Below are positions 16,145 to 25,017 of a stretch of 64,000 bases of DNA, piece by piece. Positions within the stretch are counted from its first letter, which is position 1. Each line of letters starts with the position of its first letter. The position numbers were made by a program, and so were the translations under genes. Origin of the DNA: 62-47 sp044463945 (lineage in GTDB: Bacteria > Pseudomonadota > Alphaproteobacteria > Rhizobiales > Xanthobacteraceae); assembly GCA_044463945.1 (NCBI GenBank), contig JBIQLW010000014.1:1-64000 (forward strand). Direction: 5' to 3'. Under the pieces are notes generated by a model. The model made no database searches. It was not told the DNA's origin and was given only the letters and a program-made list of their open reading frames with translations.

Positions 16145-16399
16145 TTACGACGGCACGTCGAGCGGCTCGGTGCCGTTGGGCTGGCCCTTGGCGTCGGTGG
16201 TGATTTTCTCGACGCGCGCCTCGGCCTGACGCAGGAGTTGCTCGCATCGCCGCTTCAGAGCTTCGCCGCGCTCATAGATCGCAACCGATTCCTCCAGCGC
16301 GACCTCGCCGCCTTCGAGCCGCGTGACGATCGATTCGAGTTCCTCCAGCGCGCGTTCGAAGCTCAGCGTCTTGATGTCGGCGTGGTTGTTGTCGGCCAT
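16145..16399 (-). CDS. xseB: Exodeoxyribonuclease VII small subunit
   Basis: An 84-residue XseB, which joins XseA to form the single-strand-specific exonuclease VII used in mismatch repair and recombination. The pattern SFERALEELESIVTRLEGGE-type helix, VALEESVAIYERGEALKRRC and the second helix are those of the family, a short helical hairpin. Its length is normal. XseA is not in the window. The gene follows the deacetylase-family gene by 85 bases on the same strand and heads the series leading to dxs. Confidence 0.94.
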   Translation of the reverse strand: MADNNHADIKTLSFERALEELESIVTRLEGGEVALEESVAIYERGEALKRRCEQLLRQAEARVEKITTDAKGQPNGTEPLDVPS

Positions 16400-16484
16400 G
16401 GTCAGGTTCCTGCTGAAAATCGGTGGCGCCGATCATAGGCACAGGTGAGGGCGTATTGTGGCGGGCAGCGGTCAGGACGGACCT

Positions 16485-17414
16485 TCAATGGCCCATCAGC
16501 GCGGTGACGTGGGCGGCGACCGATTCCTGCAAGCCCTGAAGATCATAGCCGCCTTCCAGAACCGAGACGACGCGCCTCTCCGCGCTGGCGTCGGCCTGGT
16601 CCATCAGCCGGCGCGTCACCCAGCCGAAATCCTCGGCGGTGAGGTTGAGGGTGGCGAGCGGATCGCGATAGTGCGCGTCGAAGCCGGCGGACACGATAAT
16701 CAGTTCCGGCGCGAACGCGGAGAGTCGCGGCAGGATCAGGTCGTTGAAGGCCGCGCGAAATTCCCGGCCGCTGTCGCCGGACTTCAGCGGCGCGTTGACG
16801 ATGGTGTCGTGCTCGCCGCGCTCGGAGCGCGCGCCGGTGCCGGGAAACAGCGGCATCTGGTGCGTCGAGCAGTACATCACGGTGGGATCGGCCCAGAAGA
16901 TGTCCTGCGTGCCGTTGCCGTGATGCACATCAAAGTCAACGACCGCGACGCGGCCGACGCCGTGCTTGCGCTGGGCGTGGCGCGCGGCGATGGCGGCGTT
17001 GTCGAAGAAGCAGAAGCCCATCGGCTTGCCGATCTCGGCGTGATGACCGGGCGGCCGGATCGCGACAAAGGCGTTGTCGTATGTCCGGGCCAGCACTGCG
17101 TCGGTGGCGGCGACGGCGCCGCCCATGCCGCGCAGCATCGCCTCCCAGGTGCCGGGAGACATCGAGGTATCGCCGTCGATAAAGGCGAAGCCCTGGCGCG
17201 GTGCGATGTGGCGCAACTCGTCGATCAGATGATCGGTGTGGCACAGCGCGGCGTCGTCAAGCGACCCTTCGGGGGCGAGCGCGCGCGACAGCGCGGAAAA
17301 GTCCGCGCCGCCGAGCACGGCGTCGATGGCGCGCAGCCGGTCCGGACATTCGGGATGTCCGGGCGGCATCACATGATCGAGACATGCGGGATGAGAGACG
17401 TACAGCGTGGTCAT
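16485..17414 (-). CDS. Histone deacetylase family (class II-like) amidohydrolase
   Basis: A 309-residue HDAC-superfamily protein. The zinc ligands Asp162, His164 and Asp246 are present (VVDFDVHHGNG and SAGFDAH), as is the tandem His124-His125 in RPPGHHAE that activates water. The catalytic Tyr/His loop near the C-terminus reads EGGYD. Bacterial members hydrolyse acetyl-polyamines, acetylated proteins such as acetyl-CoA synthetase (AcuC), or other amides. The large number of CoA ligases downstream makes an AcuC-like role attractive but this is inference. It is the first gene of the minus-strand xseB series. Confidence 0.92.
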   Translation of the reverse strand: MTTLYVSHPACLDHVMPPGHPECPDRLRAIDAVLGGADFSALSRALAPEGSLDDAALCHTDHLIDELRHIAPRQGFAFIDGDTSMSPGTWEAMLRGMGGAVAATDAVLARTYDNAFVAIRPPGHHAEIGKPMGFCFFDNAAIAARHAQRKHGVGRVAVVDFDVHHGNGTQDIFWADPTVMYCSTHQMPLFPGTGARSERGEHDTIVNAPLKSGDSGREFRAAFNDLILPRLSAFAPELIIVSAGFDAHYRDPLATLNLTAEDFGWVTRRLMDQADASAERRVVSVLEGGYDLQGLQESVAAHVTALMGH

Positions 17415-17595
17415 TCAAGGGTCCGGCGCGCGGGCCGCGCGAGGGATGATGCTTTAAGTGTAGTGACTCGTACCGGATTGGGAAAGGGCGGCGCGGCGAA
17501 CATGCGCGGTCGAACCGTGCGTCGGGTGTCGGTTTTGGCGGGCGGGATTCTTGCGGCAAACCCGTGGCGGCGCGAGAACGGCCCGCCGCACCCGC

Positions 17596-19380
17596 TCACC
17601 CCAGGAGGACCGCGTCGGCCTTGAGCACGGCGTCGGCGCTTTCGACCACGGTGCGCTCCAGCGACGGCGCTTGCACTGCCACGTTCTCGGCGAAGAAGCG
17701 CGCTACTGTCGTATAGCGCTTCGGGTCGCCGAAGCGGTCGCCGGCATCGCGCGCCGCCAGCGCCTCTTTGGCGAGCAGGCAGCCGCCCAGCGTTGAGCCG
17801 AACAGTCGCAGATAGGGTGTGGCGCCGGCAAGCGCCTCGTTGGGGGCTGTGCCGAGGCGGTCGAGCAGCCAGCGGCTGGTGCGCTCCAGCGCTTCCAGCG
17901 CTTCGCGCAGCTTCGGTGCGGTGGTGCCGAAGGCCGGATCGTTGGACGCCTCCACCTGCCTGACGATCTCCGACAGTTCGTCGAGCAGCGCCCACACCGA
18001 TTCTCCGCCCTTGGCGCCAAGCTTGCGCGTCACCAGGTCGATCGACTGGATACCGTTGGTGCCCTCGTAGATCGGCGTGATGCGCGCGTCGCGGTAGTGC
18101 TGGGCCGCGCCGGTCTCCTCGATGAAGCCCATGCCGCCGTGAACCTGCACGCCGAGGGAGGCGGCTTCGTTGCCGATGTCGGTGGAGAACGCCTTGGCGA
18201 TCGGCGTCAGCAGCGCTCCGCGCGCGGCGGCGGCGGCGCGGACCTTCGGATCGCTGGTGCGCGCGGCGACGTCGAGCGCAACCGCGGTGGCGTAGCAGAT
18301 GGTGCGCGCCGCCGCCGTCATCGCCCGCATCTGCAACAACATGCGCTTGATGTCCGGATGCACGATGATCGGATCGGGGCCGGCCCCGGTCGAGCCGGTC
18401 CCCTTGCCCTGCTTGCGCTCCTGCGCATACGCCAACGCCTGCTGATAGGCGCGCTCGGCGAGACCGACGCCTTGCAGGCCGACGCCGAGGCGGGCCTGGT
18501 TCATCATCGTGAACATGCACTGCATTCCACGATTTTCCTCGCCGATCAGGTAACCGACCGCGCCGCCGTTATCGCCCATGGTCATGGTGCAGGTGGGGGA
18601 GGCGTGGATGCCGAGCTTGTGCTCGACCCCGGAGGGATAGATGTCGTTGCGCGCGCCCAGCGAGCCGTCGGCGTTGACGAGAAACTTCGGAATCAGGAAC
18701 AGCGAGATGCCCTTGGTGCCGGCGGGCGCGTCCGGCAGGCGCGCCAGCACGAAATGAATGATGTTGTCAGTCATGTCGTGGTCGCCGTAGGTGATGAAGA
18801 TCTTGGTGCCGCTGATGCGGTAGGTGCCGTCGCCGGCGCGCTCGGCGCGCGAGCGCAAAAGGCCGACGTCGGAGCCGGCGTGCGGCTCGGTGAGCTGCAT
18901 GGTGCCGGGCCATTCGCCGGAAATCAGCTTGGCGAGATAGATGCGCTTCAGTTCGTCGCTGCCGTGGGCATCGAGCGCCTCGATGGCGCTGGCGGTGAGC
19001 AGCGGGCAAAGCTGGAAAGCGATGTTGGCGGAACTCCAGATCTCGGTGCAGGCGGCGTTGATCGCCCCCGGCAGTCCCTGGCCGCCGAACGCCTCGCTGC
19101 CGGAGACCGCGTTCCAGCCGGCGGCGGTCCAGCGCTGATAGGCGTCGGGCCAGCCGGGCGCGGTCGTCACCTTGCGGTCGTTCAGCTTGATGCCGTTCTG
19201 GTCGCCGACCCGGTTGAGCGGCGCCAGCACGTCGCCGGCGAACTTGCCGGCCTCCTCCAGTACCGCGGCCGCGATCTCGGGATCGTAGTCGCCGAGATGG
19301 CCGGCGCTGGCCGCGGCTTGCAGGCCGGCGCCGTGATTGAGGGCCAGCAGGATGTCGTCGAGGGGCGCGCGATAGGTCAT
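17596..19380 (-). CDS. Acyl-CoA dehydrogenase, long DmdC-type
   Basis: A 594-residue FAD enzyme, about 200 residues longer than ordinary acyl-CoA dehydrogenases. The N-terminal block MTYRAPLDDILLAL and the C-terminal helical extension after residue 460 are those of the 3-methylmercaptopropionyl-CoA dehydrogenase (DmdC) group. QLTEPHAGSDVG and the catalytic YEGTNGIQ, with Glu, are intact. The ATG at 19380 is chosen because the family begins MxYxAP; an in-frame start 54 bases upstream lacks support. Many genomes have several such genes acting on fatty acyl-CoAs, so DMSP breakdown is not implied. It is divergent from the ornithine cyclodeaminase-family gene. Confidence 0.92.
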   Translation of the reverse strand: MTYRAPLDDILLALNHGAGLQAAASAGHLGDYDPEIAAAVLEEAGKFAGDVLAPLNRVGDQNGIKLNDRKVTTAPGWPDAYQRWTAAGWNAVSGSEAFGGQGLPGAINAACTEIWSSANIAFQLCPLLTASAIEALDAHGSDELKRIYLAKLISGEWPGTMQLTEPHAGSDVGLLRSRAERAGDGTYRISGTKIFITYGDHDMTDNIIHFVLARLPDAPAGTKGISLFLIPKFLVNADGSLGARNDIYPSGVEHKLGIHASPTCTMTMGDNGGAVGYLIGEENRGMQCMFTMMNQARLGVGLQGVGLAERAYQQALAYAQERKQGKGTGSTGAGPDPIIVHPDIKRMLLQMRAMTAAARTICYATAVALDVAARTSDPKVRAAAAARGALLTPIAKAFSTDIGNEAASLGVQVHGGMGFIEETGAAQHYRDARITPIYEGTNGIQSIDLVTRKLGAKGGESVWALLDELSEIVRQVEASNDPAFGTTAPKLREALEALERTSRWLLDRLGTAPNEALAGATPYLRLFGSTLGGCLLAKEALAARDAGDRFGDPKRYTTVARFFAENVAVQAPSLERTVVESADAVLKADAVLLG

Positions 19381-19568
19381 GACACAACTCTCACCGCTCA
19401 GGATCGGGATGGGATGGGATGTCTGTCTTCCCATGAAACCGGGCGGCCCTCAACTGGCCGGCACGAGAAATCGGGCGCGGCGCACGGGGACGCCTTGTGC
19501 CGCCCGCCGCCATTGACATCGCCGGGCGGCTGCTGCAACGCCCAAGGTGGCGAAATCCCGGAGGCGAC

Positions 19569-20522
19569 ATGCAGTTCATCAGCGAAACCGAAGTGGCGCG
19601 CGCGCTGTCGTTTCCGGTCCTGATCGCCGCCATGGAGGCCGCGCACCGGCGGCCGCGGGCCGAAATCCTCGACGGCTTCCTTGGCGACGAGGCGGCGCAA
19701 TTCGTGGTCCGCAGCGCGGTCGATCCCGGCCGCTACATGGCGAGCAAGATGTTCACCAGCTTCCCGGCCAATCTCAACGGAAGCCTGCCGGCGGTGCAGG
19801 CGGTGTGCGTGCTGTTCGACGGCACCGACGGGCGGCCGCTGGCTGTGATCGACGGCACCTCGATCACCCACTGGCGGACGGCGGCGGATTCCGCGCTCGG
19901 CGCCAAACTGCTCGCCAATCCGGCCCCGGAGACGATGCTGGTGGTGGGCGCGGGCAAGATGGCGTGGTGGCTGGTGCAGGCCCATCGGGTGGCGCGGCCG
20001 TCGCTACGGCGCGTCGTCGTCTGGAACCGGAGCCGGGAGCGGGCGGAGCAACTCGCCGGCCGTCTGGCAAACGAGGGCCTTGCGGCCGAGGTGACGACCG
20101 ATCTCGATGCGGCGACCCGCGAGGCCGATCTGATCTCGGCCTGCACGCGCTCGCATGTGCCGCTGATCAAGGGCGCGTATCTCAAGCCCGGCGTCCATCT
20201 CGATCTGGTGGGCGGCTATACGCCGCAGACCCGCGAGGCCGATGACGAGGCGGCGCGGCGCGCCCGCGTTTTCGTCGACCGGCGCGAATCCGCTTTCCAC
20301 GGCGTCGGCGACATTCTCCAGCCGATCGAAAGCGGCGCGATCACCGAAGCCGATGTGCTGGGCGATCTCTACGATCTCGCCGGCGGCGCGGTGGCGGGCC
20401 GTACCGCCGCATCCGACATCACGTTCTTCAAGAACGCCGGCGGCGGCCATCTCGATCTGATGACCTGCGAGACGGTGTTTCAGCAGGTCGGCACGCGGAC
20501 CGAAGCCGGCGCTGAATCATGA
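19569..20522 (+). CDS. Ornithine cyclodeaminase/mu-crystallin family protein
   Basis: A 317-residue protein with the family fold: an N-terminal dimerisation part, then SKMFTSFPAN with the substrate-binding Lys, VIDGTSITHWRTAADSALGAKLLA, the Rossmann motif VVGAGKMAWW at about 118-127 (GxGxxx with one substitution), and LVGGYTPQTREAD. GGAGG lies ahead of ATG 19569. Family members include ornithine cyclodeaminase, alanine dehydrogenase and ketimine reductase. The ornithine-specific Asp cannot be placed with confidence, so ketimine/imine reductase or amino acid dehydrogenase remain possible. It is divergent from the long acyl-CoA dehydrogenase gene. Confidence 0.87.
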   Translation: MQFISETEVARALSFPVLIAAMEAAHRRPRAEILDGFLGDEAAQFVVRSAVDPGRYMASKMFTSFPANLNGSLPAVQAVCVLFDGTDGRPLAVIDGTSITHWRTAADSALGAKLLANPAPETMLVVGAGKMAWWLVQAHRVARPSLRRVVVWNRSRERAEQLAGRLANEGLAAEVTTDLDAATREADLISACTRSHVPLIKGAYLKPGVHLDLVGGYTPQTREADDEAARRARVFVDRRESAFHGVGDILQPIESGAITEADVLGDLYDLAGGAVAGRTAASDITFFKNAGGGHLDLMTCETVFQQVGTRTEAGAES

Positions 20523-20595
20523 TGGATTGAAGTGCGCGCGATGGCGGCGGCCTGAGTGTCTGGCCGGATTTCGGAGCGGATGCGCAATACAGCGG

Positions 20596-20744
20596 CCGTC
20601 ACGCCTGCGCAGGCGGGCATCCAGTACTCCGTGTGAATCAGATATCCATCACACCTGCCCGGATGACTGGATCGTCCGCCGGAGCCTGTCATCGGGCCGG
20701 CGAAGCCGGACCCGTTGGCGGACGATGACGCCTCATTTCCGGTC
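20596..20744 (+). repeat. Double-hairpin interspersed repeat (family 1), copy B with expanded right hairpin
   Basis: The left hairpin is CGTCACGCCTGCGCAGGCGG followed by GCATCCAGTA. The right hairpin starts GACTGGATCGTCCGCC and ends GGCGGACGATGACG, but its loop is replaced by about 35 bases that themselves fold (GGGCCGGCGAAGCCGG...). The expanded loop is homologous, in inverse, to those of copies C and D. Confidence 0.8.
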
Positions 20745-20767
20745 AGACTCTATTTCCGGTCAAACTC

Positions 20768-20855
20768 CGAGGCGCGTGCGGCTTTGGCCGTGCGCCTCGA
20801 AGGAAGACGCCGCCACCTTATCGACGGTCGCTTCGCGACCGCCTCAGGTGACGGC
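20768..20855 (+). repeat. Intergenic repeat family 2, copy next to element B
   Basis: GAGGCGCGTGCGGCTTTGGC and then CGTGCGCCTCGAAGG parallel the TGAGGCCGTCGTGCC ... CCCTCGAAGG sequence at 33941-33976. The copy ends with GCCTCAGGTGACGG. Confidence 0.55.
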
Positions 20856-20861
20856 TCTCCC

Positions 20862-20889
20862 TCGATCGATCCTGCTCGATCGATCCTGC
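20862..20889. repeat. 14-bp tandem duplication
   Basis: TCGATCGATCCTGC is present twice in direct succession, immediately downstream of the substrate-binding protein gene stop. Confidence 0.85.
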
Positions 20890-20898
20890 TTCGTGCGC

Positions 20899-22146
20899 TT
20901 ACTTCTGCGCGTCGGACTTGGCGTAGGCGGCCGACTGCTCCTTCACGACGCTCCACACCTCGTCCGGGAACGACGCGATCCAGTCGGTCTGCGGCACCCA
21001 CTTGGCGCCGTCCCACATCTCGATGCGGGTCTTGCCGCCGCCGCCGTGGTCCGCCGCCGTCACCGTCACCGGCGCCATCAGGCCGTTGGCGTCAAACCCC
21101 TTGATGCTCTCAAGGCCATCCTTGAGCTTCTGCGGGGTCAGCGGCCAGCCGTCCTTCTTGATGGCGAGACGCGCGCCCTCGAAGCCGATCGACCAGATCG
21201 CGAGGCCGGTGTTGTAGTAGACGTCCTCAAGGTTCTTGCGGTCGCCGTTGCCTTTACCCTTGTCGTAGAGTTCCTTGATGATCTCCTGCACCAGCGGCTG
21301 GGTCGAACCGCCGGCGACGTTGGTGCCGCGCTTCAGCCCCTTGGCCGCGTCGGGGCCGATGTTCTTGATATCGACCTCGTTGAGCCAGTTGACCGCGATA
21401 TACTTGTCGATCGGGATGCCGTTGCGCTTCATCTCGCGCGAAGCGATGACGTGCATGTTCGACAGGCTCCAGCTGATGATCCAGTCCGGATTGAAACGGC
21501 GAACCTGGGTCCAGGCCGACGCCTGATCGTTGCCGGGCAGGGGATAGGGGAACAGTTGCAGGTCGAAGCCTTCCTTTTCGGCCAGCGTCTTCAAAATGCC
21601 GATCGGTTCCTGCCCGAACGGGTAATCGACATAGACGAAGGCGATCTTGACGCCCTTCAGGCTGCCCTTGGACTGCTGCTTGATATAGCCGATGTCGTTG
21701 GCGGCCTGTCCCCAATAGGTCGGGCCGATCGGGAACACCCATTTGAAGACGTCGCCGTCAACCGCGTCGCCGCGGCCGGCCAGCGATTGCATCAGGATGT
21801 TGCCGTCCTTCATGACGCGCGGCAGCACCGCGCGCGACACCGGCGTCGAGAGCATGTCGAACACCATGACGCCCTCGCGCTTCAGGCGCTCGTAGCATTC
21901 GATGCCGCGCTGCGGCTCGTTGCCGTGATCCTGCACGATCACCTCGATCGAATGACCTTCGAGGCCGCCCTTGGCGTTGAGGATTTCGGCATAGTCCTTG
22001 GCCGCTTGCGCGACCTGCGGCGTGACGAAGGTGTAGGCTTTGCTGAGGTCGTAACACAGCGCGAAGCGCACCGGGTCGGCGGCGTGCGCGGCGAGGCTGC
22101 TGGTCAGCATCAGCGCGACACCGCCGATGATCGATCGTAGCTTCAT
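20899..22146 (-). CDS. Liv-type ABC transporter periplasmic substrate-binding protein
   Basis: A 415-residue periplasmic binding protein, type I fold (LivK/peripla_BP_6). A signal peptide covers residues 1-25, with an AHA-ADP cleavage site. The mature protein starts VRFALCYDLSKAYTF and includes FVYVDYPFGQEP and the YYNTGLAIWSIGFEGARLA segment. ATG 22146 with GGGAGG upstream marks the start. Such proteins near acyl-CoA genes bind aromatic or fatty carboxylates as often as amino acids, so the ligand cannot be assumed. It is the last gene of a six-gene operon, separated from livF by 80 bases holding a strong hairpin. Confidence 0.93.
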   Translation of the reverse strand: MKLRSIIGGVALMLTSSLAAHAADPVRFALCYDLSKAYTFVTPQVAQAAKDYAEILNAKGGLEGHSIEVIVQDHGNEPQRGIECYERLKREGVMVFDMLSTPVSRAVLPRVMKDGNILMQSLAGRGDAVDGDVFKWVFPIGPTYWGQAANDIGYIKQQSKGSLKGVKIAFVYVDYPFGQEPIGILKTLAEKEGFDLQLFPYPLPGNDQASAWTQVRRFNPDWIISWSLSNMHVIASREMKRNGIPIDKYIAVNWLNEVDIKNIGPDAAKGLKRGTNVAGGSTQPLVQEIIKELYDKGKGNGDRKNLEDVYYNTGLAIWSIGFEGARLAIKKDGWPLTPQKLKDGLESIKGFDANGLMAPVTVTAADHGGGGKTRIEMWDGAKWVPQTDWIASFPDEVWSVVKEQSAAYAKSDAQK

Positions 22147-22194
22147 GTCGTTGTCCTCCCTTGTTCGGACGGTGGAACAGTCTCTTTCTTTCTC

Positions 22195-22222
22195 CGGCTC
22201 CGGCCGGGCGTGGCCGGGGCCG
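22195..22222 (-). other. Intercistronic hairpin between livF and the binding-protein gene
   Basis: CGGCTCCGGCC (22195-22205) pairs with GGCCGGGGCCG (22212-22222), 11 pairs with one G-T wobble and a six-base loop. No U-run follows in the minus-strand transcript. It may stabilise or separate the binding-protein mRNA from the rest of the operon. Confidence 0.45.
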
Positions 22223-22226
22223 CCTC

Positions 22227-23033
22227 TCACGTCAGCCAGCGTTTGCGTCGCCGGTAGTGCTTGATGTCGCGGAAGTTCTTGTTGTCCGCGCCGCCCAGAT
22301 AGAACTCCTGGATGTCGGGATTCTTTTTCAGCGCGTCGGCGGTGTCGTGCATGACGATGCGCCCGCTCTCGATCAGGTAGCCGTGGGAGACGATCTCCAG
22401 CGCGGCGATGGCGTTTTGCTCGACCAGCAGCACCGACAGACCTTCCTCGCGGTTGATGCGGCTGAGAATCTGAAAGATTTCCGCGACCAGGAACGGCGCG
22501 AGGCCGAGGCTGGGTTCGTCGAGCATCAGGAGTTTCGGTTGCGTCATCAGCGCGCGGCCGATCGCCAGCATCTGCTGCTCGCCGCCGGAGAGATAGCCGG
22601 CGGCGCTGCCGCGGCGCTCATAGAGGCGGGGGAAGTAGCTGTAGACGCGCTCCTTGTTGCGGGCGGCGTCGTGGCGGCTGCGCACGGCGGAGGCCGCGAT
22701 CAGGTTCTCGTCCGGGGTCAGGTGCTCGAACACGCGGCGGCCTTCCAGAACGTGCGCGATGCCGAGCCGGACGCGCTCCTGCGGCATCAGCGCGCTGATG
22801 CTGCGGCCCAAAAACGTCACCTCGCCGCGCCGCACCTCGCCGCGCTCGGCCGCGAGCAGGCCGCTGACCGATTTCAGCGTGGTGCTCTTGCCGGCGCCGT
22901 TGGCGCCGAGCAGCGCCACCATGCCGCCGGCCGGCACGTCGAGCGAGACGCCCTTGATCGCCAGCGAGACGTAGTCGTAGACCACCTCGACGTTGTTGAG
23001 CGACAGGATGGGGGCGGTTGCGGTTTCGGTCAT
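22227..23033 (-). CDS. livF: Liv-type ABC transporter ATP-binding protein (LivF)
   Basis: A 268-residue ATPase. Walker A is GANGAGKST, the Q-loop and the C-loop YLSGGEQQMLAIGRAL follow, and Walker B is LLMLDEPSLGL with a His switch region near VLLVEQNA. The short form and GANGAGKST sequence are typical of LivF in the high-affinity branched-chain amino acid or carboxylate importer. The C-terminal 30 residues extend further than E. coli LivF. It lies 15 bases after livM in a tight operon. Confidence 0.95.
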   Translation of the reverse strand: MTETATAPILSLNNVEVVYDYVSLAIKGVSLDVPAGGMVALLGANGAGKSTTLKSVSGLLAAERGEVRRGEVTFLGRSISALMPQERVRLGIAHVLEGRRVFEHLTPDENLIAASAVRSRHDAARNKERVYSYFPRLYERRGSAAGYLSGGEQQMLAIGRALMTQPKLLMLDEPSLGLAPFLVAEIFQILSRINREEGLSVLLVEQNAIAALEIVSHGYLIESGRIVMHDTADALKKNPDIQEFYLGGADNKNFRDIKHYRRRKRWLT

Positions 23034-23048
23034 GGCGGCGATGGCTCG

Positions 23049-24122
23049 CTATTTCTTGACGTAGCCGAACGGCCACACCAGCAGATAGTCGCGGATGTTG
23101 CCGTAGATCTTGCCGAGCCCCAGCGGCTCGATCAGCAGGAAACCGATAATCAGCGCGCCGTAGAGCGCGTGCGGCAGGTGGGCCAGCGTCTCGACGCCGA
23201 GCGAGAAGCCGAACTGCGCCGCGAGCCACGAGATGAAGGCGTTCATCGCGCCGGGCATCAGCAGGATGAAGGCCGCGCCGAAATAGCTGCCGATGATGCT
23301 GCCGAGCCCGCCGACGATCACCATCGCCAGCGCCTGAATGGAGACGTCCACCGAGAACTGCTCCGGCGTCACCGCGTGGTAGAAGGTCCCGATCAGGATC
23401 GCGCCGCTGACGCCGGCCATGAACGAGGAGGTCGCGAACGCCACCAGCTTGAAGGAGAAGCTGTTCACGCCGATCACGGCGGCGGCGTAGTCCTTCTCGC
23501 GCACCGCCACCAGCGCGCGGCCGAGCGCGGTGCGCCTCAGGTTCAGCATGAAGGTGGTGACCAGCACGCACCACACCAGCGCCACGTAATAGAGCCCGGC
23601 GTCGGAGGTGACCGGAAAGCCGAGGATGCGGATGTCGGGCGCTTGCAAGGTCGCCTGCGTGCCGCCCGAGATCGCCGGGACGTGGGAGATGGTCCAGTCC
23701 ATCACGAATTGCAGCGCCAGCGTCGAGAGCGCGAGATAGAGCCCCTTGACGCGCAATGCCGCGAAGGCGAACACCGTGCCGATCGCCGCCGCCGTCAGCC
23801 CCGCCAGCACCAGCGCGATTTCCCACGGGATGCCGTTGCGCTGGGCGTGGACGGCGGCATAGGCGCCGATCCCCATCACCGCGGCATAGCCGAAATGAAA
23901 CTGGCCGGCCCAGCCGAGAATGAGGTTGAGGCCGAGCGCGGCGGCGGTCCACACCAGCCACGGCAGCAGGTAGCTGGAGAGATACAGCGTGCTCATGTAG
24001 AACGGCGCGGCCGCCGCAAGTAACAGCAGCGTGCCGATCATCCAGCGGTCGGCGGGAATCGGAAACAGCGCGCGGTCGGCGGCGTAGCTGGTGTGAAGAA
24101 TGCCTGCCTGGCGGAACAGCAT
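23049..24122 (-). CDS. livM: Liv-type ABC transporter permease (LivM)
   Basis: A 357-residue inner-membrane permease with about ten predicted helices. The typical LivM blocks are LGLNLILGWAGQFHFGYAAVMGIGAYAA, RVKGLYLALSTLALQF and the cytoplasmic coupling segment GRALVAVREKDYAAAVIGVN that contacts the ATPase. The start ATG at 24122 lies four bases after the livH stop, so expression is coupled. The N-terminus has a short extra hydrophilic stretch compared with the family. Confidence 0.94.
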   Translation of the reverse strand: MLFRQAGILHTSYAADRALFPIPADRWMIGTLLLLAAAAPFYMSTLYLSSYLLPWLVWTAAALGLNLILGWAGQFHFGYAAVMGIGAYAAVHAQRNGIPWEIALVLAGLTAAAIGTVFAFAALRVKGLYLALSTLALQFVMDWTISHVPAISGGTQATLQAPDIRILGFPVTSDAGLYYVALVWCVLVTTFMLNLRRTALGRALVAVREKDYAAAVIGVNSFSFKLVAFATSSFMAGVSGAILIGTFYHAVTPEQFSVDVSIQALAMVIVGGLGSIIGSYFGAAFILLMPGAMNAFISWLAAQFGFSLGVETLAHLPHALYGALIIGFLLIEPLGLGKIYGNIRDYLLVWPFGYVKK

Positions 24123-24126
24123 GATG

Positions 24127-25014
24127 TCACACCCGCTCGATGTCGTGGCGGCCGAACAGCCCGTGCGGCCGCAGCATGATGGTGAGGATCAGCATCGCCG
24201 CGTCCACCAGTTCGCGGCTGGCGCCGCCGATGAGCGGATCGAGGATGACGGAGGCGACGCCCTCGACGATGCCGAGCAGGATGCCGGCGAGCAGCGCGCC
24301 GCCGATGCTGTCGAGCCCGCCCAGCACCGCCACCGTCACCCCCTTGAGCAGCAACAGCGCCAGCGACTGATCGACGCCCTGCACCGCGCCCCACAGCACC
24401 GCGGCGACGGTGGCGACCACCGCCGACAGCGCCCATGACAGCGCCACCCCGCGCTCGACCGAGATGCCGACCGACCACGCGGCGGTGTAGTCGTCGGAGA
24501 TGGCGCGCAGCACCACGCCGAGCCGGGTGCGGAAGAACAGCGCCAGCAGCACGAACATCACCACCGCGACGGCGGCGCCGATGGCATAGGCGCGGTTGAT
24601 GAGCAGCGGCCCGAGAAACAGCGGATCGTCGCTGATGCCGACCGGCAGCGGCCGCGAGGTGCCGCCCCAGATCGTCATCGCGCCGGCGCGCAGGAAGATT
24701 TCGAGGCCGAGCGTCATCATCAGGATCATGATGATCGGGCGGCCGGCGAGCCGCCGCAGCGCCACGCGCTCGATGCCGAGCCCGATGCCGAACATCGTCA
24801 CCACGCCGAGCGGGATTGCCAATAGCAGCGGCAGGCCGGCCTGGTTGGCGAACGCCAGAATGACGTAGCCGGCCAGCATCACCATCGCGCCCTGCGCCAG
24901 GTTCGGCACCGACGACGATTTGTAGATCAGCACGATGCCCATGGCGACCAGCGAATACATCAGCCCGACCAGCGCGCCGTTGGTTGCCGATTCGAGCAGC
25001 AGCAGGGTATCCAT
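24127..25014 (-). CDS. livH: Liv-type ABC transporter permease (LivH)
   Basis: A 295-residue permease with eight or so membrane helices. The N-terminal block GALVGLMYSLVAMGIVLIYKSS with NLAQGAMVMLAGY and the coupling segment LGVVLRAISDDYTAAWSVGI are the usual LivH landmarks, and VLGGLDSIGGALLAGILLG closes the pattern. It is three bases downstream of the CoA ligase gene and four upstream of livM, all on the minus strand. Confidence 0.94.
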   Translation of the reverse strand: MDTLLLLESATNGALVGLMYSLVAMGIVLIYKSSSVPNLAQGAMVMLAGYVILAFANQAGLPLLLAIPLGVVTMFGIGLGIERVALRRLAGRPIIMILMMTLGLEIFLRAGAMTIWGGTSRPLPVGISDDPLFLGPLLINRAYAIGAAVAVVMFVLLALFFRTRLGVVLRAISDDYTAAWSVGISVERGVALSWALSAVVATVAAVLWGAVQGVDQSLALLLLKGVTVAVLGGLDSIGGALLAGILLGIVEGVASVILDPLIGGASRELVDAAMLILTIMLRPHGLFGRHDIERV

Positions 25015-25017
25015 GCC

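Larger units (their letters stand above)
20523..20898. other. 376-bp intergenic region made mostly of repeats
   Basis: No gene is seen. It contains one family 1 double-hairpin element (20596-20744) followed by a 17-bp tandem duplication (20734-20750 and 20751-20767), a family 2 copy (20768-20855), and a 14-bp tandem duplication (20862-20889) ending just after the substrate-binding-protein gene stop codon. The flanking genes converge here. Confidence 0.75.

Noticed and set aside
22161..24023. A plus-strand open frame of 620 codons opposite livF and livM
   Set aside because: Shadow of the transporter genes, with no ribosome site and low-complexity His/Arg/Asp content.
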